Shown here: positions 15,115 to 20,458 of the stretch, piece after piece
Position numbering within the stretch: position 1 is the first letter of the stretch
How the letters are laid out: each line of letters begins with the position of its first letter
IMG/VR virus record: IMGVR_UViG_3300024264_000163
Coordinates: 1-24,876 of that record
Direction: 5' to 3' (one strand)
Source: a virus
Length of the DNA stretch: 24,876 bases
The notes under the pieces: model-generated
The model's database searches: none
Told to the model about the DNA's origin: nothing
What the model saw: the letters and a program-made list of their open reading frames with translations, nothing else
Translations under genes and position numbers: made by a program

Positions 15115-15783
15115 ATGTCATTTAGAAATACTATTGAAGCAAAACTTACTGAAGCTGTTGACCAGTCTTTAGGTTTAAGTGAAGCTTCATTAAAAGTTAG
15201 TAACTTTACAGGTAAAATTGCTGATAAAGCTGGATTTAAAATGAAGAAGGTTGGGGATTGTAATCCTGGAGCATCTGTAGTTTTAACCGGCGATGAAAAA
15301 GCAATCGTAAGTTACGCAAAGAAATATTTAGGAGCTGAAGGAGATAAAATCAGTGACTTCCAATCAGATTTGATTGGTGGACCTGGTTGTCAATTCGAAT
15401 CAGCAGATTTAGAAGAAGCTAAAAAAGAAGATAAAATGGATGCTGTCGGTAAAGAAGACGACGACATCGACAATGATGGAGATTCAGATTCTTCTGATGA
15501 ATACCTTAAGAAGAAAAGAGCTGCTATTGCTAAGACAATGAATAAAGACAAATTGAAAGAAATGGCAAAAGCTTCTAAACAAGAACATATTAAAGGTGGA
15601 TTAACAAAAGGCGCCGATGGTTATTCATCGTACGATTATCACAGAATTGCAATTGCATTAGCTGGTGGTAGAGCTGCTTATGAAAAAATGCCTTATGGTA
15701 TTGGTCAACGCTTCAGAGATAAAGCTAAAGATATTAGCAACTCTGAGAAAGACAGTATTTTGCGTAAGCCAACACCTCAATAA
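15115..15783 (+). CDS. Head-type protein with capsid-targeting-like N-terminus and EF-hand-like loop
   Basis: A 222-residue protein with an AAGGAG site at 15103-15108. Its N-terminus has two close prohead-protease-like sites, LTE/A at 11-14 and LSE/A at 21-24, and a third, LEE/A, at 99-102. Residues 26-85 could form a small alpha/beta domain (VVLTGDEKAIVSYAKKYLG). Residues 117-128 (DIDNDGDSDSSD) are a 12-residue loop with Asp at 1, 3, 5, 9 and 12 and Gly at 6, as in an EF-hand or dockerin calcium site, followed by EYLKKKRAAIAK; I recall this motif in many marine T4-like phage proteins. The C-terminal 60 residues contain HIKGGLTKGADGYSSYDYHR. Function unknown, probably virion-associated. Confidence 0.68.
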   Translation: MSFRNTIEAKLTEAVDQSLGLSEASLKVSNFTGKIADKAGFKMKKVGDCNPGASVVLTGDEKAIVSYAKKYLGAEGDKISDFQSDLIGGPGCQFESADLEEAKKEDKMDAVGKEDDDIDNDGDSDSSDEYLKKKRAAIAKTMNKDKLKEMAKASKQEHIKGGLTKGADGYSSYDYHRIAIALAGGRAAYEKMPYGIGQRFRDKAKDISNSEKDSILRKPTPQ

Positions 15784-15834
15784 ATTTGTATATATAATTA
15801 ATATGATTGAAAAAATATATCTATGGAGGATATT

Positions 15835-16101
15835 ATGAGAAAATTAATCGAATGGCTAAAGAGCCTATTTGGAGCTGAAAAACCAGCTGAACAAAACAGC
15901 CTTAAGGCAGCAGTTGCGAAAGGTCCTAAAAAGACAGTAGCTGCAAAAGCAGTTTCTAAACCTGCTAAGACAACAAAAGCTCAGTTAAATAAATTAACTA
16001 AAGCTCAGTTGGAAGAGAAGGGACGTGAAATCGGGCTAGAGCTTGATAAGCGTAAGAAGAAAGCCGATTTAATAGACGAAGTCTATACGCACATTAAGTA
16101 G
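15835..16101 (+). CDS. Small basic protein with SAP/HeH-like helix-extended-loop-helix domain
   Basis: An 88-residue, Lys-rich protein. The ATG at 15835 is preferred over the in-frame ATG at 15823 because the GGAGG at 15825-15829 lies inside the longer version and is well placed for the shorter one. An N-terminal amphipathic helix (MRKLIEWLKSLFG) is followed by an Ala/Lys/Pro linker and a C-terminal KLTKAQLEEKGREIGLELD-KRKKKADLIDEV unit, which fits a SAP or HeH fold that usually binds nucleic acid. No NATAAATA box precedes it. A DNA-binding internal or packaging protein is plausible but unproven. Confidence 0.65.
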   Translation: MRKLIEWLKSLFGAEKPAEQNSLKAAVAKGPKKTVAAKAVSKPAKTTKAQLNKLTKAQLEEKGREIGLELDKRKKKADLIDEVYTHIK

Positions 16102-16168
16102 TTTCTAAATAGAAACATTGAATGCAATTTTTGTTATAACTTAACGTTAAATATAACAGGAGAATAAC

Positions 16169-16480
16169 ATGGCACTATGGGGAAAAACAGACACAGCGGC
16201 CGACGCGCCTACGTGGCTATCTGCCGATGCTAACAACACTAATAAGTCTAATGATAAAGACAACGGAGTATTCGTTGACTTGACAGAAGCAGGTGTTACA
16301 GCTAACAGAGCTAAGGGCCTTAAAACGCCTGGTTGGAATCTTTATAACACTTATACTACTGCCGATGGCCGTACAAGACACATTGCTGAACCTTTATGCG
16401 TAATGAAAGTTACTGCGGTTGCTGCTGGTGACTTAGGTGTAAGTGGAACAGGTGACGACTCGGTTGCAGCCGATAGCTAA
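16169..16480 (+). CDS. Small structural-type phage protein (MALWGKTD family)
   Basis: A 103-residue protein with an AGGAG site at 16158-16162. It opens MALWGKTDTAADAPTWL and continues with FVDLTEAGVTANRAKGLKTPGW, then NLYNTYTTADGRTRHIAEPL, a pattern I remember from short virion proteins of T4-like cyanophages and pelagiphages. Codon use and composition (Ala, Thr, Asp, Gly) are richer in C and G than the surrounding genes, as is common for highly expressed virion proteins. No catalytic motif is present. A late box for the next gene overlaps its stop codon. A decoration or head-tail role is only a guess. Confidence 0.65.
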   Translation: MALWGKTDTAADAPTWLSADANNTNKSNDKDNGVFVDLTEAGVTANRAKGLKTPGWNLYNTYTTADGRTRHIAEPLCVMKVTAVAAGDLGVSGTGDDSVAADS

Positions 16481-16486
16481 TAAATA
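16479..16486 (+). promoter_or_regulatory. T4-type late promoter box AATAAATA (second copy at 16498-16505)
   Basis: An AATAAATA starts in the stop codon of the preceding gene, 32 bases before the ATG at 16518. A second identical octamer at 16498-16505 is probably too close to the start to leave a useful leader. The gene behind it has no Shine-Dalgarno sequence. Confidence 0.55.
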
Positions 16487-16517
16487 CTTTTATTAACAAT
16501 AAATAATTTTTTATAAT

Positions 16518-16892
16518 ATGAATTTAACGGAATCAACCTTTCTGCTTTATGCGATGAAATACTATGACAATCCACAATGTACGGATATGTCAGAGTTCGA
16601 AGAGGATATGAAGAGATTTCAATATCTCCGCAAACTCTTCAGTCGTTATAGGCAAGATAATGATTTAAAGGAAAGGTTGATACTGAACCACATGATTGTA
16701 ATATACAATGTGTTTGGGGTAGATGCGACGAACATGCTCTTTTTAAAGCTGCATGAATTTCACAGTTATCTCAAACCCTTTGTGGAATATTTAAATTATA
16801 TGCCACATGTATTACAATATGATGAAAAGATTATAAATCAAAATAGTATTGTTGGTGACATATTTATAGAACAGAAGCTCAAGGAAATTTAA
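16518..16892 (+). CDS. Conserved T4-like phage protein of unknown function
   Basis: A 124-residue, mostly helical protein. The opening LTESTFLLYAMKYYDNPQC, followed by EFEEDMKRFQYLRKLFSRY and LKERLILNHMIVIYNVFG, matches a family I recall as conserved through T4-like marine phages (annotated there as hypothetical). The C-terminal part (FLKLHEFHSYLKPFVEYLNYMP) is rich in aromatic residues. No Shine-Dalgarno sequence precedes the ATG; the 15 bases upstream are A/T only. The next gene begins directly after its stop, suggesting coupling. A structural or assembly role is inferred from neighbours only. Confidence 0.72.
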   Translation: MNLTESTFLLYAMKYYDNPQCTDMSEFEEDMKRFQYLRKLFSRYRQDNDLKERLILNHMIVIYNVFGVDATNMLFLKLHEFHSYLKPFVEYLNYMPHVLQYDEKIINQNSIVGDIFIEQKLKEI

Positions 16893-17420
16893 ATGGTAGT
16901 AGACTTATTTTTAGTATTTCAATTTATTAAAAAGCTCGTTACGCCTTTTACAAAATGGCCAGCTTATAAATTAGGAATTATCGATAAAAACGGTGACATT
17001 ATTATTCGCCGTAAAGATTTTACTAAGAGAGAACAGAGCAACGCTTTTGGTGTATTCGACCAATTAGTTGGTAATGTTAAAAAGTTACTAGCAAAACTAC
17101 CAGGCGGTCAAACAAAACTTGCAAGTTATGCAGCTGCATTATGGTTAGTCAAAGAACAAACCGCATTAGAGTCTGATACATTATTATCAGAAAGTAATGA
17201 TATGTTAGTTGAAGAGTATATTGCAGAATCAGAAGCACGATTCATTGAAGAGTGGGCTGATATTATTGAAGCTACTGAGAAGGACGAAATGACTTCTGTA
17301 GGTGGTGGAGCAATTGCAGGACTTGGTGTTGGAGCTCAAGGGGAACCAGGTGTTTCCAAAAAGGCTCAAAAGAAACATAGGCGTAAAACTATTAAAGATT
17401 TTGCAAAAGAAAATGGCTAA
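16893..17420 (+). CDS. Conserved T4-like phage protein, probably structural
   Basis: A 175-residue protein that starts immediately after the previous stop, with an AAGGA at 16881-16885. DLFLVFQFIKKLVTPFTKWPAYKLGIIDKNG at the N-terminus and AFGVFDQLVGNVKKLLAKLPGG with SYAAALWLVKE in the middle correspond to a family I recall next to the preceding one in other T4-like marine phages. IAE/S near residue 111 resembles a prohead protease site. The C-terminus is Gly-rich and then strongly basic (KKAQKKHRRKTIKDF). No enzyme motif is visible. It overlaps the next gene by eight bases. Confidence 0.7.
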   Translation: MVVDLFLVFQFIKKLVTPFTKWPAYKLGIIDKNGDIIIRRKDFTKREQSNAFGVFDQLVGNVKKLLAKLPGGQTKLASYAAALWLVKEQTALESDTLLSESNDMLVEEYIAESEARFIEEWADIIEATEKDEMTSVGGGAIAGLGVGAQGEPGVSKKAQKKHRRKTIKDFAKENG

Positions 17421-17781
17421 GACAACCTCTAAGCAATTAATTGATATTAAAGTATTACCAACTTATAATAGCGATACTAATGTTGTTAAGTCAGTAAATT
17501 ATAAAATTATTGTATTTGATGATGTCATAGGGCAAAATCCAGATACAGTTGTAGAGTTATTACAACAAAGTGTTTTAAGTTCCGAAGACTTAGCAGCAGA
17601 AAACTATATTACTATTGACGGAACGACAACACAAACAGAAATTATTAATTGGGCACATACTAATCTCGGTGGAGATGAAGCAGCAGCAGACATGATTAGT
17701 TATGCTGAGACCAAACTAGACGAAACATTATATTTGTCACAAGGTACAGCTGTTTACGACTTTAGTACGAACCCTGCATAG
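17413..17781 (+). CDS. Hypothetical phage protein
   Basis: A 122-residue protein. The ATG at 17413 is chosen over an in-frame ATG at 17302 because the longer form would overlap the preceding conserved gene by 119 bases, whereas 17413 gives an eight-base overlap typical of this genome. It has a strand-rich N-terminal half (LIDIKVLPTYNSDTNVVKSVNYKIIVFDD split by loops) and a helical C-terminal half rich in Ala, Glu and Asp. I recognise no family. The lysozyme gene follows nine bases later. Confidence 0.6.
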   Translation: MAKTTSKQLIDIKVLPTYNSDTNVVKSVNYKIIVFDDVIGQNPDTVVELLQQSVLSSEDLAAENYITIDGTTTQTEIINWAHTNLGGDEAAADMISYAETKLDETLYLSQGTAVYDFSTNPA

Positions 17782-17790
17782 GAATAAAAT

Positions 17791-18246
17791 ATGAAACAAG
17801 AAAATAAAGATAACGTTTTTGAACAACTGAAAATAGACGAAGGTGTTGTATATGAAGTATACAAAGACCATCTCGGCTATCCTACATTTGGTGTAGGTCA
17901 TTTAGTATTAGATTCAGACCCAGAGCATGGTGAAGAAGTTGGTACTCCAGTTAACGAAGACAGAGTCAAAGATTGTTTTGATAAGGATTTAGAAATCGCT
18001 ATAAGCGAGTGTCATGCACTATATACTGAGGAATCATTTGATGATTTCCCTGGTGAAGTTCAAGAGATTCTTGTTAATATGATGTTTAATATGGGACGAA
18101 CTCGTTTGAGTAAGTTCAAAAAATTTAATGCTGCTTTACTAAAAGGTGACTGGGCTGAAGCTGCAGTCGAAGGCCGTGATAGTAGATGGCATAAACAAGT
18201 GACCAATCGAGCAGAGCGCTTGATGGTTAGAATGGAAGAAGTTTAA
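17791..18246 (+). CDS. e: T4-type lysozyme (endolysin, GH24)
   Basis: Muramidase that cuts the glycan strands of peptidoglycan at lysis. The 151-residue length is close to T4 lysozyme (164). The catalytic triad is intact with exact T4 spacing: Glu17, Asp26 and Thr32, in IDEGVVYEVYKDHLGYPTFGVGH (15-37), matching T4 Glu11, Asp20 and Thr26. Downstream, NMMFNMG and the closing RAERL segment also fit the family. There is no signal peptide or signal-anchor, so it needs a holin for release. Ribosome site AGGA lies nine bases before the ATG. A spanin pair lies 0.6 kb downstream, which makes a lysis region. Confidence 0.93.
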   Translation: MKQENKDNVFEQLKIDEGVVYEVYKDHLGYPTFGVGHLVLDSDPEHGEEVGTPVNEDRVKDCFDKDLEIAISECHALYTEESFDDFPGEVQEILVNMMFNMGRTRLSKFKKFNAALLKGDWAEAAVEGRDSRWHKQVTNRAERLMVRMEEV

Positions 18247-18252
18247 TAAATA
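18245..18252 (+). promoter_or_regulatory. T4-type late promoter box AATAAATA
   Basis: The octamer overlaps the lysozyme stop codon and lies 35 bases before the ATG at 18287, with an AAGGAG ribosome site between. Box-to-start distance equals that at 15073, which supports a real late promoter. Confidence 0.6.
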
Positions 18253-18286
18253 TAATTAAGATTTAAACCTTAAGGAGAAAATAGAA

Positions 18287-18646
18287 ATGTCTATTGAGAA
18301 AATTATAGCTGAAGCAATTGACAACAATCCGCTTAAGCTGAAAGAAGCATTCGAAGACGAAATGAATGCACGTATTCGTACAGCTCTTGAAGAAAAGTAC
18401 AAAGAAATGACTACTGAAGAAGAAGTTGTTTCTGAAGAAACTGACTTAGTCGAAGAAGATGAAGATGATTCAGATGACGACGGCGAAGAAGAAGAAGAGT
18501 TTGACGAAAAAGCTTGTGTTGCTGAATTAAAGAAAAGACATGCAGACGGTGAGTCAAAAGCTGACTGTGTAAATGCTGTTAAAGAAAAATACGGTTGCAC
18601 ATCTAAAGTAGCTAACGAGTTATACGCATCTAACTGCGGCGGTTAA
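18287..18646 (+). CDS. Acidic prohead-core-like protein (gp67-like) with Cys-containing tail
   Basis: A 119-residue protein. Residues 1-40 (MSIEKIIAEAIDNNPLKLKE, then AFEDEMNARIRTALEEKYKEM) and an acidic Asp/Glu run at 43-74 resemble T4 gp67, a small core protein that is cut up by the prohead protease; IAE/A at 7-10 is a fitting cleavage site. Unlike gp67, a 45-residue C-terminal unit with Cys77, 94, 104 and 117 follows, a module I recall elsewhere in marine phages. It has a late box and a strong AAGGAG site. Gp67 in T4 lies with genes 68, 21, 22 and 23, which are not seen here, so the assignment is moderate. Confidence 0.55.
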   Translation: MSIEKIIAEAIDNNPLKLKEAFEDEMNARIRTALEEKYKEMTTEEEVVSEETDLVEEDEDDSDDDGEEEEEFDEKACVAELKKRHADGESKADCVNAVKEKYGCTSKVANELYASNCGG

Positions 18647-18650
18647 TACC

Positions 18651-18863
18651 GTGCGGGAATGGATTCTATCTTGGTTTAGTAAGAGATATACCGTAACGGT
18701 ATCTTACGACACCAAGTTTGGAAACCTTGATGATAAAACTTTCCATGGCGTACGGAAAATTAAGAAAAGCAATTGGAAAGAACTAGTTTTTATAACTGCA
18801 GAAAAGAAGCTGATATCTGTACGGTCAGCTAGTGGTTTATTTTATAGAATTGAGGAAGAGTAA
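18651..18863 (+). CDS. Small conserved protein of unknown function
   Basis: A 70-residue protein starting with GTG four bases after the previous stop and ending where the spanin gene begins. It has a short N-terminal hydrophobic helix (WILSWFSKRYTV) and a beta-rich body (KKSNWKELVFITAEKKLISVRSASG) ending in YRIEEE. The ribosome site is weak. I do not recognise a family with certainty. Its place between the core-like protein and the spanins does not decide its role. Confidence 0.55.
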   Translation: MREWILSWFSKRYTVTVSYDTKFGNLDDKTFHGVRKIKKSNWKELVFITAEKKLISVRSASGLFYRIEEE

Positions 18864-19247
18864 ATGTATCAGATACTATTAGGCGCATTATTACTGCTTG
18901 GTGGTTCATGCTATTACTTATTTGACCAAAACCAAACTCTAATAGGAAATAATGCGAAACTAGAGGTTGCTGTTGAAGAACAAAAGCAAGCGATAGAAGC
19001 TATTAGAGAATCATACGAAAAACAAGGTGAAGCTCTTAATAATATGTCAAGAGCTAACGCTGTGATTGAAGCAGAAAAAGAGCGATATCTTGAGATATTT
19101 AAAAGACATAATCTCAATTTATTAGCAATTAAAAAACCTGGTTTAATTGAACTTCGCATTAATAAAGGTACAGCAGCAGTATTTGAGGAGATAGAAAATG
19201 ATAGCAAGAACCTTAGTGTTAGCGCTACTGATAACGACGGTAGCTAG
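18864..19247 (+). CDS. Putative i-spanin (Rz-like)
   Basis: A 127-residue protein with one N-terminal membrane segment (residues 4-20) and a long periplasmic helix, with a coiled-coil region from about 25 to 85 (KLEVAVEEQKQAIEAIRESY and following). This is the layout of an inner-membrane spanin, which with an outer-membrane lipoprotein partner fuses the membranes at the end of lysis. The gene is directly followed by, and overlaps by 50 bases in another frame, a lipoprotein gene, the classic Rz/Rz1 arrangement. It starts one base after the previous stop. Spanins diverge quickly, so the call rests on architecture and lysozyme nearby. Confidence 0.72.
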   Translation: MYQILLGALLLLGGSCYYLFDQNQTLIGNNAKLEVAVEEQKQAIEAIRESYEKQGEALNNMSRANAVIEAEKERYLEIFKRHNLNLLAIKKPGLIELRINKGTAAVFEEIENDSKNLSVSATDNDGS

Positions 19248-19731
19248 TGGTTGTTCGTTATTACCTCAAAAGCCAATAGAGATAGTCAGTAAACCTGTTC
19301 CTATCAATATTATCCAACCTGAACTGCCTAGACCAATAGGTTTATCAGAAGTTCAGATGAAAGTTGTATCTGAAGCTGTAATTACAAATCCTTGTAAAAA
19401 GTCAATACAATACGAACCACCAAGATTCAACGATAAGGGCGAAGAGCAACTCAAACGTCCTAAAGCTTGTGATTTGGAAGATAGAGAGAATCCAACATGG
19501 CCAGTCGGCTATACATATCTCGATAGATTCCTTGATGAGAACAAGATCGCACAAGGTGGTGACATAGTTTTCGTAGCAACTACGGTAAAAGACTATGAAA
19601 TAATGACGGCAAATTTCCAAGAGCTCCGTAGGTATATCAGAGAGTTAGGAGAAGTCATTGTTTATTATCGTAAGGTAACCACTAATGACAAAGAAGAAAA
19701 GGCAACCAAGTCAAAACCAGTTGACCAGTAG
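19198..19731 (+). CDS. Putative o-spanin (Rz1-like lipoprotein)
   Basis: A 177-residue lipoprotein with signal peptide residues 1-18 and lipobox VASGC, Cys19 being the lipidated residue. Its first 50 bases overlap the i-spanin gene in a different frame. The mature protein starts Pro-rich (LLPQKPIEIVSKPVPINIIQ, then PELPRP), as outer-membrane spanins often do. It is longer than most o-spanins (usually 60-100 residues): a C-terminal domain of about 110 residues, with Cys near 65 and 83, has been added and is similar in style to short lipoproteins of T4-like marine phages. Lysis role is inferred from position and lipobox. Confidence 0.7.
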   Translation: MIARTLVLALLITTVASGCSLLPQKPIEIVSKPVPINIIQPELPRPIGLSEVQMKVVSEAVITNPCKKSIQYEPPRFNDKGEEQLKRPKACDLEDRENPTWPVGYTYLDRFLDENKIAQGGDIVFVATTVKDYEIMTANFQELRRYIRELGEVIVYYRKVTTNDKEEKATKSKPVDQ

Positions 19732-19795
19732 ACCACTTCTCACCACCGACCCACGAATAAATATTTTATTTAATTCGATATTTTACCGATTACCT

Positions 19796-19803
19796 TATAA
19801 ATA
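19796..19803 (+). promoter_or_regulatory. T4-type late promoter box TATAAATA (a second box AATAAATA at 19756-19763)
   Basis: In the 128-base gap after the o-spanin gene, a TATAAATA lies 57 bases before the GTG at 19860 and a further AATAAATA lies 33 bases upstream of it. The TATAAATA ends four bases before the -35 of the sigma70-type promoter at 19808, so early and late signals are stacked in front of the same gene. Confidence 0.55.
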
Positions 19804-19807
19804 ATAT

Positions 19808-19836
19808 TTGACAAATCCTCTTTGTTATGTTATAAT
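19808..19836 (+). promoter_or_regulatory. Strong sigma70-type promoter (early/middle)
   Basis: Perfect TTGACA at 19808-19813, 17-base spacer and perfect TATAAT at 19831-19836 with an extended -10 TG at 19828-19829. Spacer length and extended -10 are the same as at 4351 and 20391. It should serve the coiled-coil membrane protein at 19860. Confidence 0.88.
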
Positions 19837-19859
19837 AACCAATTAAATGGAGCAGACAG

Positions 19860-20387
19860 GTGTCAGACGAACTCAATCGTGTAAACACAGACATAGCATT
19901 AATTAAAAACGACATCAAGCAAATCGAAAGATTTTTTGATAAAGTTGATGAAGCAATGGACCAAATGGTCTCTTTGGCTCAAGATATAGCTGTGCAACAA
20001 AAAGTCTTAGAAACTTTTGATTCTAAGTTAGTATCTATAGAAGATAAAGCAGATACACAAGCTCGCATTAATATAGAAGCTCGTTTCGCTTTTAAAGAAG
20101 AATTAGATGACCATAAGTTAAAATTCCAAGGAGCTATGACTGATGGTATGAAAAGTGCTCAGGTGGCACATACAGAATATAATTTAAAACAAAGAGAATG
20201 GATGGAAGAGCGAGCAGACCGTACAATGACTGCAATTAATACGCTCACCAAAGAATTGTCTTTAAAGATAGATGAGAATGACCAAAGAATTCGTTCTCTA
20301 GAAAATCTAAAATACTGGTTATTAGGAGCCGTAGCAATTGTTACAGCTGGAGCCAACTTATTCATTGACATGATGTCTGGTAAATAA
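19860..20387 (+). CDS. Coiled-coil protein with C-terminal membrane anchor (XhlA-like)
   Basis: A 175-residue protein starting with GTG, supported by GGAG at 19849-19852. It is a long helix with the repeating start NTDIALIKNDIKQIERFFDK, typical of haemolysin XhlA-like and related phage proteins, and a single membrane segment near the end (about 151-171, WLLGAVAIVTAGANLFIDMM). This tail-anchored layout puts the coiled coil in the cytoplasm. XhlA-type proteins work with holins in some phages, and the lysis genes lie just upstream, but this gene has its own sigma70-type promoter, which points to expression before lysis. Holin-associated function is therefore only one possibility; membrane tethering of a phage complex is another. 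Confidence 0.65.
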   Translation: MSDELNRVNTDIALIKNDIKQIERFFDKVDEAMDQMVSLAQDIAVQQKVLETFDSKLVSIEDKADTQARINIEARFAFKEELDDHKLKFQGAMTDGMKSAQVAHTEYNLKQREWMEERADRTMTAINTLTKELSLKIDENDQRIRSLENLKYWLLGAVAIVTAGANLFIDMMSGK

Positions 20388-20390
20388 TGG

Positions 20391-20419
20391 TTGACAAATC
20401 CAACCAAACCTGTTATAAT
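20391..20419 (+). promoter_or_regulatory. Strong sigma70-type promoter (early/middle) for the primase
   Basis: Perfect TTGACA at 20391-20396 and TATAAT at 20414-20419, 17 bases apart, with an extended -10 TG at 20411-20412. The -35 lies four bases after the preceding stop codon. The leader would be about 33 bases long, with no evident Shine-Dalgarno sequence before the primase ATG at 20459. Confidence 0.88.
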
Positions 20420-20458
20420 ATCCCTAATTAATTAAACAGACAGACTTATACTTTTATT

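Noticed and set aside
16101-16140. Inverted repeat GTTTCTA-AA-TAGAAAC and a nearby small ATTG/CAAT hairpin with a T-run, possible terminator
   Set aside because: Both stems are short and AT-rich; neither makes a stable rho-independent terminator. A TCTAAATA here is also too far from the NATAAATA late box.
17302-17412. Longer form of the hypothetical gene ending at 17781
   Set aside because: It would overlap a conserved gene by 119 bases; the extra 37 residues are basic out-of-frame translation of that gene, and the ATG at 17413 gives a normal eight-base overlap.
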